From the NCBI RefSeq assembly GCF_040548735.1, contig NZ_JBEPSD010000002.1, forward strand, positions 310,001 through 374,000: a DNA stretch of 64,000 nt. The letters run 5' to 3'. Position 1 is the first letter of the stretch, and the number at the start of each line of letters is the position of its first letter. Source of the stretch: Rhodanobacter soli. GTDB taxonomy: Bacteria; Pseudomonadota; Gammaproteobacteria; Xanthomonadales; Rhodanobacteraceae. This document shows, piece after piece, positions 18,103 to 28,119 of this stretch. The translations under genes were made by a program, and so were the position numbers. Below the pieces are notes generated by a model. That model saw only the letters and a list, made by a program, of their open reading frames with translations, was not told where the DNA came from and did not search any database.

Positions 18103-19869
18103 ATGAACCAGGCAGGCAGATGCAGACGAGTGTTTTCTTCCTGCGGACTCCTGTTCTTGTCTGTTGGGTGCGCGACTGCTGCGACCGCGCTCGTATCCAA
18201 CGATCCTGCGCAATTGCTAAAACAGGCCGAAAGTGCGCAACCCTCCAATCGAGCCGAGTTCGATGAGCTCATGGGGCGACTCGATCAAATGGCGATGCGG
18301 CTTTCGCCGCAGCAGAAGCTGCATCAACGTTACCTTATGGCACGGCAGATCGCCTTTGCAGGCAACTATGAAGGAGCCATGCCATCGTTGAAGGCGATCG
18401 CCGATCAAGCTGTGGATCCTGTTCTGGCGTTTCGCGCCAGCGCCACGGTGATCGACCTACTGGTGACCCAATCCCGGTATGAGGAGGCTTTTGCCAGGCT
18501 CAATCCGTTGCTTGACCAGTTACCTACCATGAAGGAAGGCGACGTCCGAATGCAGGGGTTCGGTGTTGCGGCGCAGTTGTACAACGAGGCAGGTCAATAC
18601 GATTCGTCCGTTCGCTATGCCAATCAAATAATCAAGGAAAGTACCGACGCCCAAAGTGCATGCCGGGGTTGGTTCTACAAGTCGGATGCGCTGTTTGAAA
18701 GTGGCAGTGCACAGCTTCCTGCCGATCAACTTCACGAGGGCATGGAGGCATGTGGAAAGGCCGGCGATACACTGTTTGCGCTCAGTTTTCAGTATTTGCT
18801 GGCGAGCTTCGACCTGCGGCAAGGGCACACTGAGTCGGCTATCCGTGTGTTGCGAGCGAGCTACCCCAAGGTGTTGCAAGCAGGTTTTCCCCCCCAGGTT
18901 TCCCAGTTCGAGGCTTCCTTGGCCACGGCTTATTGGAAGAGCGGCGACCTTGCTTCGGCGGTGAAGTTTGCCAATGACGCCCTGGTGACGAATGCCAACC
19001 GGCAGTATTCGGAGTCGACGACCAATGCTTATCGGGTGCTTTACGAAGTCGACAAGGAACTGGGCGACAGCAAGGGCTCCCTGGCATACCTTGAAAAATA
19101 CGTAGCTGCCCATGATGACTATCAGAGCCGGCTCAGCGCGAAAGCGCTCGCCTATCAGATCGTCAAGCAGCAGATGCTGGCAAAGAAACTGCAGATCGAC
19201 GGGCTCGACAAGAAGAACAGGATTCTCACCCTTCAGGGAGAGCTGGACCGCAAGGCGGTGGAAACCAGCCGCTTGTACATCGCGTTGCTGCTGCTGGTGC
19301 TGGCATCCATTGCATTGTGGACATACCGCATCAAGCGTTCGCAATTGCGCTTCATGCGGCTGGCGCGGCGCGACGGTCTTACCGGCATCTTCAACCGGCA
19401 GCACTTCGTCAACGAGGCCGAGCGGCAGTTGCGCTATTGCCGCAAATCGTCGCGCGATGTTTGCCTGGTGCTGATCGACCTGGATCACTTCAAGGCGGTC
19501 AACGACACCCATGGGCATGCGGTGGGTGACCGTGTGCTTAGGCGCGCGGTCGATGCCTGCCTGGCGCACCTGCGCTCCACCGACGTGTTCGGCCGTCTCG
19601 GCGGAGAGGAGTTCGGCATGTTGTTGCCCGAGTGCACGCTGGACAACGTGCTGGCGCGGGTCGAGCAGATGCGCGCGGCGATCGCCGCCGTTTCGGGCGC
19701 CAGGGATGCGCCCGGCATACCGATCTCGGCCAGCTTTGGCGTGGCCGCCGCGGCCACCTCCGGTTATGAGCTGCGGCAACTGATGATCGATGCCGACTGC
19801 GCCCTGTACCAGGCCAAGCACGAGGGGCGCAACCGGGTCAGCCTTTTCGAGGCCGGTATGCGCGGCTGA
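18103..19869 (+). CDS. Membrane diguanylate cyclase with periplasmic TPR sensor (copy 2)
   Basis: A 588-residue paralogue of the protein at 15512 with the same order: N-terminal membrane/signal segment (CGLLFLSVGCATAATA), TPR-like helical region, membrane helix near residues 389-406 (YIALLLLVLASIALWTY), GGDEF domain with GGEEF near residue 499 and the RSTD I-site five residues before it. The GGDEF part is nearly identical to copy 1 at the protein level, while the sensor halves are clearly diverged, as expected if each senses a different ligand. The duplication includes the preceding precursor gene, so precursor plus cyclase behaves as one module. Probably active, given intact catalytic and inhibitory motifs. 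Confidence 0.9.
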   Translation: MNQAGRCRRVFSSCGLLFLSVGCATAATALVSNDPAQLLKQAESAQPSNRAEFDELMGRLDQMAMRLSPQQKLHQRYLMARQIAFAGNYEGAMPSLKAIADQAVDPVLAFRASATVIDLLVTQSRYEEAFARLNPLLDQLPTMKEGDVRMQGFGVAAQLYNEAGQYDSSVRYANQIIKESTDAQSACRGWFYKSDALFESGSAQLPADQLHEGMEACGKAGDTLFALSFQYLLASFDLRQGHTESAIRVLRASYPKVLQAGFPPQVSQFEASLATAYWKSGDLASAVKFANDALVTNANRQYSESTTNAYRVLYEVDKELGDSKGSLAYLEKYVAAHDDYQSRLSAKALAYQIVKQQMLAKKLQIDGLDKKNRILTLQGELDRKAVETSRLYIALLLLVLASIALWTYRIKRSQLRFMRLARRDGLTGIFNRQHFVNEAERQLRYCRKSSRDVCLVLIDLDHFKAVNDTHGHAVGDRVLRRAVDACLAHLRSTDVFGRLGGEEFGMLLPECTLDNVLARVEQMRAAIAAVSGARDAPGIPISASFGVAAAATSGYELRQLMIDADCALYQAKHEGRNRVSLFEAGMRG

Positions 19870-20053
19870 ATGTCGTGCGGACGCGTGAGAGTCTGCCGCC
19901 CTCACGCCGGCGCCAACATCTTCGTGCCAGGACGGTGGCCGCGTTTGCACGTTTGCCGCTGCAGCAGGCGATCGCGGGCGGGACCCGCTGCATGGACAGC
20001 CGGGTAGGCGCGCGCTACAAAGGTGGTCGATTTCACCGGTGGGGAGTGTTCCG

Positions 20054-21739
20054 ATGCGCATCAGGAGTTCTGTCTTGCTGGCTGCCCTGGGCCTGATCGT
20101 GTTTCCGCTGCAGGCGGCAACGGGACCGAGGGTCGAGCGGTCGCCGTCGATCAACGCTGCGGATTTCGCGCGCTTCGACAAGACGCTCAGTTCCGACGCG
20201 TTCGGCGGGCGAAAACCCGGCACGATCGGCGCGCAACGCACCACCGATTTCCTGGTGGCCGAGTTCAAGCGGATGGGTTTGCAGCCGGGCAACCACGGCT
20301 CGTGGTACCAGACCGTGCCGGCCGACTCCACCTTGCTGCTGAATACCGACGTCACCCTGGACGTCACCGCCCGCGGCAAGCCGCTGAAGCTGGCGTACCG
20401 CACCGACATGGTGGCGCAGACCCTGCAGGCGAAACCCGAGGTCGCGCTGAAGGACTCGCCGGTGGTGTTCCTCGGTTACGGCGCGAATGCGCCCACCTGG
20501 CACTGGAACGACTACCGGGATGTCGACGTGAAGGGCAAGACGGTGATCGTGCTGGTCAACGACCCCGGCTTCGCCAGCCGCGATCCGAAGCTGTTCAACG
20601 GCCGCGCGATGACCTGGTACGGCCGCTGGCCATACAAGTACGCGGAGGCCGCGCTGCAGGGCGCTGCCGCCTGCTTCATCGTGCACACCAGCGACGCCGC
20701 GGCCGGCTATCCGTGGAGCGTACTGCAGAACGGTTCGGTCGGGCCGCAGCTGAGCCTGCCGGGCAGTGTCGATCCATCGCCACGGTTGCCGGTGGCCGGC
20801 TGGCTGACGCGTGACGCGGCCACCCGGCTGTTCGCCGCCGCCGGCCTCGATTTCGCCGAGCTCGAACGGGCCGCGGCAAAGCCGGGCTTCGAGCCGGTGC
20901 CGTTGCACGCGACGGCCTCGATCGCCCTGCACAACAAGATCGGCCACATCGAATCGAAGAACGTGGTGGCGATGGTCGAGGGCAGCTACAAGCCCGATGA
21001 GGTGGTGGTCTATACCGCGCACTGGGACCACCTGGGCACCGACCCGACCCGCAAGGGCCACCAGGTCTATGCCGGCGCGATCGACAACGGCACCGGCCTG
21101 AGCATGCTGCTGGAAATCGCCGACGCGTTCGCGCACCAGGCGCGGCCGCCCGAGCGCAGCGTGCTGTTCTTCATGCCGACGCTGGAGGAATCAGGCCTGC
21201 TCGGTTCGCAGTACTACGCGGCGAAGCCGGTGTTTCCGCTGGACCGCACGGTGGCCGACATCGCCGTCGACGCCTTGCCGATCATCGGCCCTGCACGCGA
21301 CATGACGGTGATCGGCAAGGGCCAGTCCGAGCTGGAGGACATGCTCGCCGGCGTATTGCGCAAGCAGGGCCGGGTGATCTCGCCGGAGGCCACGCCGGAG
21401 AATGGCTTCTACTTCCGCTCCGATCATTTCAACTTCGCGCGGGCCGGCGTGCCGGCGATGCTGGCCAGTTCGGGCCTCGACCTGCTCGATGGCGGCAGGG
21501 CCGCCGGCCAGAAGGCGGCCGACGACTATACGGCGCACCGCTACCACACGACGAACGACGTGTTCGATCCGCACTGGAACTTGCAGGGCATCCTTGAGGA
21601 TACCCAGGCGCTGTATGAGCTGGGCCAGCACCTCAGCCATGCGGGAGTGTGGCCGCAGTGGTACGCCGACAACCCGTTCAAGGCCAAGCGAGAGACGATG
21701 ATGGCGCCGGCCAGACAGAAGGCTGGCATCTCAAAATGA
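20054..21739 (+). CDS. Exported M28 family zinc aminopeptidase with PA domain
   Basis: A 561-residue peptidase with a signal peptide (SVLLAALGLIVFPLQAA). A PA insert domain (residues about 130-250) is followed by the M28 domain. Metal ligands of the di-zinc site are recognisable: His in TAHWDHLG (about 322), bridging Asp in AIDNGTG (about 341), the Glu pair in LEESGLLGS (about 378), Asp in IAVDALP and His in RYHTTNDVFD (about 497). It should remove N-terminal residues from peptides in the periplasm or outside. ATG 20054 has GGGGAG seven bases upstream, so it is preferred to GTG 20039. It follows the borosin-like locus on the same strand, 184 bases away; a link is possible but unproven. Confidence 0.92.
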   Translation: MRIRSSVLLAALGLIVFPLQAATGPRVERSPSINAADFARFDKTLSSDAFGGRKPGTIGAQRTTDFLVAEFKRMGLQPGNHGSWYQTVPADSTLLLNTDVTLDVTARGKPLKLAYRTDMVAQTLQAKPEVALKDSPVVFLGYGANAPTWHWNDYRDVDVKGKTVIVLVNDPGFASRDPKLFNGRAMTWYGRWPYKYAEAALQGAAACFIVHTSDAAAGYPWSVLQNGSVGPQLSLPGSVDPSPRLPVAGWLTRDAATRLFAAAGLDFAELERAAAKPGFEPVPLHATASIALHNKIGHIESKNVVAMVEGSYKPDEVVVYTAHWDHLGTDPTRKGHQVYAGAIDNGTGLSMLLEIADAFAHQARPPERSVLFFMPTLEESGLLGSQYYAAKPVFPLDRTVADIAVDALPIIGPARDMTVIGKGQSELEDMLAGVLRKQGRVISPEATPENGFYFRSDHFNFARAGVPAMLASSGLDLLDGGRAAGQKAADDYTAHRYHTTNDVFDPHWNLQGILEDTQALYELGQHLSHAGVWPQWYADNPFKAKRETMMAPARQKAGISK

Positions 21740-21860
21740 CGACGACTGCGCCAATGGAGTGCGGCAGGTTGTCAGAGCCGAGGGTGTTCGTGGTGGTCGA
21801 GTGATTACGTCTTTCGCCGGAATGACCTCATCGGGAGATTTCGGCTTCCCGTGCGAAAAA

Positions 21861-22706
21861 TCAGGTTCCGCTGAGCGGGGTGGCCAGTTGCAGGTCCTGG
21901 TTGATCTGGTAAATGCTGTCGTCAGGAATCGCATCCGCAGCCTGTGAAAACAGCTTTTTGTCAGACAGCCACGGGATTAACTCGTGTGGGCCTGGAATGT
22001 AGCCTTGCCAGTTGCCATATCGCCTCTCGATACCCATGTTGTTGATGCTGAAGTTGACGGGTATCGATGCCAGCCAGTAGTTGTCCGCGACATGTTTGCC
22101 GGTCGTTGGGATATTGAACGTCCATCGCCTGGCCGCCTTCAGTGCTGCCTTGGCCAGATCGTTCCGGAGGGATTTCATTTTTCTGTCACTGGCATAGACC
22201 GTCAGGTTGACCTGCTGGGCTGCGGCGTCCTTGACAAGTCCGTCCCTGCCGACGCGCAGCAACAGATACACCGTGCCAGTGGCCCCTGCATCCAATGACT
22301 CTTGCGGGTAGACCGGCTGCGCTCTCGTTTTGTAGCTGATGGTTTCGCCGGGGGCCTGGTGCTCCTCGGCAAACTGTGCGGCGGATATGCTGACGGAGTC
22401 ATGCTGGTCGTCGATTCGCCGGGCGATGATGCGCAGGCTCATGCTTGCCTTCACTGCTGCAGCTTGCTTGTCCTCGAACTGAAACTTCCAGTCGGGTACG
22501 TTTTGCCGGATGACCTGGATGACGACCGGAGGGAGCTTGTCGGCGCGATCGATGGCATAGCTGCCGACACTGCCGTCCGGCTTGACCACAACAGTTCCGG
22601 TAATCAGCATGCTCGCTTCGGCCCGCTGGCGCACTGCAGAAAGATCGTTGGCCGCTGCCACGCATGCCATCAGGACACAGAACAATCCCACCAGCCACTG
22701 TTTCAT
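21861..22706 (-). CDS. Exported protein with TonB C-terminal-like domain
   Basis: A 281-residue protein with a cleavable signal peptide (LVGLFCVLMACVAAANDL) rather than a TonB anchor. Residues about 125-220 resemble the TonB C-terminal fold: AQPVYPQESLDAGATGTVYL, LRVGRDGLVKDAAAQQ, ALKAARRWTFNIP. The first 100 residues contain a second, weaker copy of a similar pattern (ITGTVVVKPDGSVGSYAID; VIRQNVPDWKFQF). No Pro-rich periplasmic spanner is present, so it is unlikely to energise a receptor in the usual way. Related soluble TonB-C proteins are common in Xanthomonadales with unknown role. Neighbouring peptidases and a 5' intergenic space suggest it is expressed alone. Confidence 0.7.
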   Translation of the reverse strand: MKQWLVGLFCVLMACVAAANDLSAVRQRAEASMLITGTVVVKPDGSVGSYAIDRADKLPPVVIQVIRQNVPDWKFQFEDKQAAAVKASMSLRIIARRIDDQHDSVSISAAQFAEEHQAPGETISYKTRAQPVYPQESLDAGATGTVYLLLRVGRDGLVKDAAAQQVNLTVYASDRKMKSLRNDLAKAALKAARRWTFNIPTTGKHVADNYWLASIPVNFSINNMGIERRYGNWQGYIPGPHELIPWLSDKKLFSQAADAIPDDSIYQINQDLQLATPLSGT

Positions 22707-23055
22707 CCGTGCACTCTCCCCGGGCGTGGGGCAACTCTACCTGCGTATCGACATGGATGGTAGCGAGAGTGCCCGTTATCTGTGCCCCGATCGGGGGCGG
22801 GGGACGATCGGCTGGGTGACAGGCGCTGCCCGCGGCACACGCCATGGTATAGATCGGTTTCCGCATATCGCTCGTGCTGGTTTCCGGTGCTGGTGCATGT
22901 CTAATACCTGGTGATACACGAGTGGCATCGGCCGGCACTTGCATCCTGGATGCCGAATAGATTGCCACGTCAATTTCGGCCACAACACGCCTCGGAGCGG
23001 TGCCGTTGCAGTCGAGTGGCGACACATCGAATCCCGTTGTGCAAATCAGCGGGGT
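22707..23055. other. Intergenic region without a recognisable gene
   Basis: A 349-base gap between the TonB-C-like gene and the M14 peptidase gene, both on the minus strand. It must contain the promoter of the TonB-C-like gene. I saw no small gene with a ribosome site, no strong terminator and no repeat. Confidence 0.5.
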
Positions 23056-25815
23056 TCAGGGTTTCGCCGGCGGCGTATCCAGCTTGTCGAAATTCACGAT
23101 GGCGTTGAGCACCAGCGGGTAGCCGCCGATGGTTTCGCCGCGCCAGATCGGGTTGCTGGCGAACAGCAGCACGTGGCCCTTGCCGTAGCGGGCGTCAACC
23201 ACGGCGGCGCGTTCGGCCATCTCGTCGCCGCCGTCGAGCAGGCCGGAGATCAGCAGGTTCTTCGCGTCGGTGTAGCGCAGGATCACCCGCGGACGCTGGT
23301 CGGCGGGAATGACCCACGGGTTGTTGCGCATCTGCTCGGCGTTCAGCGGCAGCGGCTGCCATGGCTTGACGTCGGGCAGGGGAGCGGCGGCGATCGAGGC
23401 GCGGCCTTCAGGCGTGTCCGGGTCGTGCGGGCCGCCGCGTCCGGTCGGGCGCTGGAAATCCTTCGCGGTCGGCAGGCCCTTGTCGCCGGTGACCAGGTTG
23501 GACACCTTGAACGACTGGCCGGCCGCGCTGTACAGCGCCAGTTCGTCGCGGCTGTAGCCGGCGGCGATCGGGCCGCTGCGATCGACGAACTTCGCCTGCA
23601 GCACGCTGCCGACCACTTTCAGCTTGTCGGTTTTCGTGATGAACACGCCCGGCGCCAGACCGACATCGATGGCGAACTTCGCCGTGTCCTCGGCGGTGAT
23701 CAGCAAGCCGCCCGCCTGCACGAACCGCTTGAGGTTGGCTACGCCGGTCTCGCCCAGTCCGGGGCGGATGTCGTCGGTGGCGTCGATATGGCCCAGGTTC
23801 GGCGTCAATGCGGTGGTCTTCCACGGCAGCGGATTGCCCCACATGGGCAGGCCGTCGATGATCTGCTGTGCGCTGGCATCGCCAACCGGGCCGAACAGGA
23901 TCACGTCGTACTTCGCGCGCAGGTCGCCGGCCTTCGCCACGTCCTGGGTGCTGATGTAGTCGTACGGCACCTGCAGCTTGTCCAGCGCCATGCGCCACCA
24001 GCCTTCGGTCTGGGTGCTCAGCCAGGTGTGCATCAGCGCGATGCGCGGCAGTTTCGTAGGCGGCATGTCGACCGCGGCCAGGCCCTGCGGCACGGCGATC
24101 GGCCCGTCGAGCAGGCTCATCGGCGCCTTGAGGATCGCGGTGTCGGTCACCCGCACCACCTGGACGTCGAACAGGTCGCCCATCGACCAGCCGGTGTCGT
24201 CGTAGGGGTGCTGCTGCGGGTCCTTCGGCGACCAGTACTGGCGATCGAGCAAGGTATCGACGATGCGCGAGTACGGCTGGTCCATGCGCACGACATAGCT
24301 GCCGGCGGGGAAGGTCTGCGTCTTGGCCTTCTTCTTGCCGTCATCCTGCTTGGGCAGTGTCACCGTGACCGGCGCGCCGGTGCGGCTGATCTCCGCGTGC
24401 TGCAGTTGCAGAACCCGCAACAGCTGGGCGCGCGAACCGGGGCGCTTGTCGTCGGCCGGAAACACGTAGGCGGCGGGACCCGCTTGCTGCGGCTTCTCGA
24501 TCGAGCGTTTGCTCTTCAGGTAGAAGTTCTTCAGGAACTGCTGGCCGTTGCCGGAGAAGTAGGCCAGCGCGGTGAGCAGGCCGGTCTGCTGGTAGTTGTT
24601 GTTGTTGCGCTGCGACCACAGCACGGTCGGCAGCGGCGGGTTCGGGCGGTACCAGGTGCGCTGGTATTCCTCGGGGTCGAGGATGCGCTGCACGGTGTCG
24701 GCGCCGGCGTTGCCGAAGGTTTCGTACAGGCGGCTGATGCCGTTGTGCATGGCGGCGATGAACATCAGGTAGCCCGGGCTCCAGGTGTCGAAGTCACCGT
24801 GGGTGAACACGCCGGGCATGCCGAGCCGGGTCAGCTGCTGCACGTTGTCCCAGCCCAGCTGTTGCCACTCGCCGGTGAGGATCGGATCGATCCACGCGTT
24901 GTACGGGCCGTCGCCCACGGTGTTGTCGTACAGGAACGGCACCGATTCGTGCAGGTCGTGCAGCACCTGCGCGTGCCAGCCGACGAAGGTGTCGGCCACG
25001 TGGCGGGTGAGGTTCAGCGACATGCCCATCGCGTCGCGGTTGTTGTCGTGCGCCACGTAATGGCCCCAGTACAGCAGCCGCGGATAATTCTGGCCTGGAT
25101 GCGCCAGGTGCCAGTTGTACAGGTCGGCCATGCGGTCGCGGCCGTCGACCTCGACCACTGGGGTGATCAGGGTGATCACGTGCGAGCGGATCTGCCGGAT
25201 GTACGGCGCCTCGTCCACCGCAAGGCGATAGGCCAGTTCCATCAGCGCGGTGGGCGAGCCGGTCTCGGTGGAGTGGATGGCGCCGGTGATGTAGTAGACC
25301 GGCGTGGACTGCGCGATCAGCTGGTCGGCAGTGGCGTCGTCCATGCCGATGCGGCGCGGGTCGGCCAGCTTGGCGAGGCGCGCCTTGTTCGCGTCGAGGT
25401 CGGCCAGCAGGCTTTCGTCGGCAATCGCCACCGCGATCATCTCGCGGCCTTCCTCGCTCTTGCCGATCGAGAACACCTTCACCCGCGGGCTGGCCGCGGC
25501 CAGCGCGCGGAAGTAGCGATGGACGTCGGCTACATGGGGCAGGTAGTTCGGTGCGCCGGCGATGTGGTCGAGCACCTTGTCCGGCGTGGGCACGCTGGCG
25601 GAGGCGGGCAGGTAGTCGGTCAGCGGCGAATTGAACGAGGGGTCGGTGGTGAATTTCAGGATCTGCGCCGTATACGCCTGGTCGACCGGCTGGGCCGTGT
25701 CGCGGGCAAACGACGACGCGGTGATCGCCGCATCGTCCGCAGCGATCGATGCCATGGCACTGACCGTGCCGAGCACCAGCAGGGTGGCAAGCGAGAGCCG
25801 AACGGATACACGCAT
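23056..25815 (-). CDS. Exported M14 family zinc carboxypeptidase-like protein
   Basis: A 919-residue protein. The ATG at 25815 is chosen because a signal peptide follows at once (LATLLVLGTVSAMASIA) and AGGGGAA lies upstream. The M14 domain occupies roughly residues 80-400, with the first zinc motif H-x-x-E in GAIHSTETGSP (H181, E184) and LHDLHESVPF later. A C-terminal glutamine-amidotransferase-like domain follows (VANLKRFVQAGGLLITAEDTAKFA), as known for large M14-like proteins of this group. It presumably trims peptides in the periplasm or medium. It heads a run of exported peptidase genes on the minus strand. Confidence 0.9.
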   Translation of the reverse strand: MRVSVRLSLATLLVLGTVSAMASIAADDAAITASSFARDTAQPVDQAYTAQILKFTTDPSFNSPLTDYLPASASVPTPDKVLDHIAGAPNYLPHVADVHRYFRALAAASPRVKVFSIGKSEEGREMIAVAIADESLLADLDANKARLAKLADPRRIGMDDATADQLIAQSTPVYYITGAIHSTETGSPTALMELAYRLAVDEAPYIRQIRSHVITLITPVVEVDGRDRMADLYNWHLAHPGQNYPRLLYWGHYVAHDNNRDAMGMSLNLTRHVADTFVGWHAQVLHDLHESVPFLYDNTVGDGPYNAWIDPILTGEWQQLGWDNVQQLTRLGMPGVFTHGDFDTWSPGYLMFIAAMHNGISRLYETFGNAGADTVQRILDPEEYQRTWYRPNPPLPTVLWSQRNNNNYQQTGLLTALAYFSGNGQQFLKNFYLKSKRSIEKPQQAGPAAYVFPADDKRPGSRAQLLRVLQLQHAEISRTGAPVTVTLPKQDDGKKKAKTQTFPAGSYVVRMDQPYSRIVDTLLDRQYWSPKDPQQHPYDDTGWSMGDLFDVQVVRVTDTAILKAPMSLLDGPIAVPQGLAAVDMPPTKLPRIALMHTWLSTQTEGWWRMALDKLQVPYDYISTQDVAKAGDLRAKYDVILFGPVGDASAQQIIDGLPMWGNPLPWKTTALTPNLGHIDATDDIRPGLGETGVANLKRFVQAGGLLITAEDTAKFAIDVGLAPGVFITKTDKLKVVGSVLQAKFVDRSGPIAAGYSRDELALYSAAGQSFKVSNLVTGDKGLPTAKDFQRPTGRGGPHDPDTPEGRASIAAAPLPDVKPWQPLPLNAEQMRNNPWVIPADQRPRVILRYTDAKNLLISGLLDGGDEMAERAAVVDARYGKGHVLLFASNPIWRGETIGGYPLVLNAIVNFDKLDTPPAKP

Positions 25816-25996
25816 GATGGATTCCCCTGGGACGGCAGACGACAGATCGCTGCACTCTGCCAGAACATGGGCGGAAACGCGTAGCCCATCAGTTGGGTGG
25901 GCGCGCCAGGAGCATGCAGCATGGATCTTCACCATGTCCTTGCCGCTTTGCAGACAGGATCATGGTCGATCAGTCGTCATTCGATGCGCGCTTGAG

Positions 25997-27964
25997 CTAT
26001 TGCGTCACGCCGGGTCCGATGTTCGCGCCGAGGAATTGCACCAATTGGGTATACAGCTCGGCGATGTGCGCCTCGTCGTAGAACCCGTGCATTTCATTTG
26101 CCTTGAACAGCCATTCGTGCGCAATGTGCCGGTTCGCCAACGCCTGGTGCAGACCGAGTCCCTGGATCGGCGGCACACGTTCGTCCTTGCCGCCGACGAC
26201 CAGCATCACGTGAGCCTTGAGAGCGTCCAGCTGGTTGATCGGCGAGTGCCGGGCCAGCACGGTCATGTCATCGCCCAGTTGCCGCTTGAGATATTCCTCA
26301 CCGTAGCTGGACTGCGGGATGTCGCCGCGGTGGTACATCAACGGCAGGTCGTAGACGCCCACGTAACCGATCGCGCACTTGTACAGGTCGGGCTCTTTCA
26401 CCGCTCCCTCGAGCGCCGCGTAGCCGCCGTAGCTGGCGCCGTAGATGCAGAGGCGCTGCGGATCGGCGATACCGTGCGCAACCGCCCAACGGGTGGCATC
26501 GGTGACATCGTCCTGCATCCTGCCGCCCCACTGGCGCCAGCCGGCATGCTCGTAGTCGTAACCGTAGCCACCGGAGCCGCGATAGTTCACCTGCAACACG
26601 ACATAGCCGCGGACTGCCAGGGGTTGCACGAGGGTGTCGTATTCCCAGCGGTCGCGTATGCCAAATGGCCCGCCGTGAACCAGCACCACCATCGGCAGGT
26701 GTTTCGCGTTCTCCTGGCCGGGCGGGAAGCTCAGGTAACCGTGCAACTTCATGCCATCGCGTGCGTCGAAATCGAATGGCTGCTTGAACGCCATGTGTTC
26801 CGGGTTGATCCACGACATGCGTGCGAGCAGAGGCGTGAGCTTGCGCGTTTTCGCGTCGTACAGCAGGAACGTTCCCGGGTTGACGTCGGCTTCCACCAGC
26901 ACCACGCTCTGGCTGCCGTCGCGCGTACCCGAGACAAAGCGCACGCTCTCGCCGGGGAATTGCTTCATCAGGGTCAGCAGGACCTGTGCGTCGGTCGACT
27001 GGCTGTCGAACAGCGCGGTGCCGGTACGGCCGTCCATGAAACCCACGCCGAGGATGCTGTCGTCTGCCAGGCCTTGTAGCAGGCTGTCCGGTTCGACGGT
27101 GGGGTCGCTCCACACGACTGTCTGGGACCGATTCGCCGGATCCCATCGGCAGATGCCGAAAGCACCAGGCGCGGGGCAGGTGAAGTAGACCGCCGTGTCG
27201 TCGCGGTCGAACCCGATCGGGATCGAACGGTTTTTGCTTTCCTCCGGCAGCAACTGCCAGCCGTCACCATCGAGCGGGTGCAGGTAGACCTTGGTATTGC
27301 CGTCGTTGTCCCAGCCCACGGCAAAACGGATCCTGCCCTGGTGGTCGGCAACGAATTGCGCGCCGCGCAACGGCGCGACGATGAGCCGGTTCTTGTTGCC
27401 GTTGCGCACATCCATGCGGTAGGCGGTCGGCAGGCTCAGCTCATTACCGTCTCCCGACCACGAGCTGATCGCCACCAGCACATGGTTGGGATCGTTTGGA
27501 ATCGTGGCGATGAACTGGGCAGTGCCGTACTCAGCCGTGGCATGCTGGATGTGCGAGCCGGTACTCATGCCGGCTCGGCGGAAGCCGTACAGCGTATCGG
27601 CGCCGTTGCCATCGGCACTGACCGCGAACAGTTCGCCGGTCGCCAGCGGTGCATCGTAACCGCCGATGCGGATGCCTACCGAGTACAGCACCCGCGTGGA
27701 CGACGCCCACCAGAAATCGGTGACATCGTTTTCCTCGCGCGGACGAACCAGCGTGCCCTTCATGTCGGACAGGTGGATCAGGGCCAGCACGGTCTGCCCC
27801 TTCACCACGGCGGTGGCGGCGAGATACTGCCCGTCCGGGGAAATCTTGACGTCCTCGTACTGGGCATGCCGCGCCAGCTCGGCGAACGAAACCGGCTGGG
27901 CGTACAACACAGCGGCAAGCGGCAGGAGCAAGGCCGCAACGATCCAGCGTCGCACGTCCATCAT
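25997..27964 (-). CDS. Exported S9 family prolyl-oligopeptidase-like peptidase
   Basis: A 655-residue protein: signal peptide (WIVAALLLPLAAVLYA-QP), a beta-propeller region (about residues 25-400, e.g. YEDVKISPDGQYLAATAVV) and an alpha/beta-hydrolase domain. The catalytic Ser is in GASYGGYAA (about 511), the Asp in VGGKDERVPP (about 592) and the His in NEMHGFYD (about 625). VVLVHGGPFG forms the oxyanion region. These enzymes cleave small peptides. The ATG at 27964 follows AGGGGAA at proper spacing; the longer frame is rejected. It lies 181 bases downstream (in the transcription sense, upstream) of the M14 gene, with its own likely promoter. Confidence 0.92.
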   Translation of the reverse strand: MMDVRRWIVAALLLPLAAVLYAQPVSFAELARHAQYEDVKISPDGQYLAATAVVKGQTVLALIHLSDMKGTLVRPREENDVTDFWWASSTRVLYSVGIRIGGYDAPLATGELFAVSADGNGADTLYGFRRAGMSTGSHIQHATAEYGTAQFIATIPNDPNHVLVAISSWSGDGNELSLPTAYRMDVRNGNKNRLIVAPLRGAQFVADHQGRIRFAVGWDNDGNTKVYLHPLDGDGWQLLPEESKNRSIPIGFDRDDTAVYFTCPAPGAFGICRWDPANRSQTVVWSDPTVEPDSLLQGLADDSILGVGFMDGRTGTALFDSQSTDAQVLLTLMKQFPGESVRFVSGTRDGSQSVVLVEADVNPGTFLLYDAKTRKLTPLLARMSWINPEHMAFKQPFDFDARDGMKLHGYLSFPPGQENAKHLPMVVLVHGGPFGIRDRWEYDTLVQPLAVRGYVVLQVNYRGSGGYGYDYEHAGWRQWGGRMQDDVTDATRWAVAHGIADPQRLCIYGASYGGYAALEGAVKEPDLYKCAIGYVGVYDLPLMYHRGDIPQSSYGEEYLKRQLGDDMTVLARHSPINQLDALKAHVMLVVGGKDERVPPIQGLGLHQALANRHIAHEWLFKANEMHGFYDEAHIAELYTQLVQFLGANIGPGVTQ

Positions 27965-28119
27965 CTGAATTCCCCTGTCGTGATTTCGCGGCTGCACCTT
28001 GCGTGCAGCCGCATCCCCGGTGCCATTTATAGCGATCAGCAGGGTCGGGGGCAATCAATCGGTCAGGGGGCACGGAGCACGGGCCGCCCCCTGATCGAGC
28101 GTGACGCAACGGCTTGCGA

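Noticed and set aside
22939-25884. A 981-codon plus-strand frame opposite the M14 peptidase
   Set aside because: Antisense shadow rich in Val/Gly/Arg/His without domains; the minus-strand frame encodes a full M14 protein.
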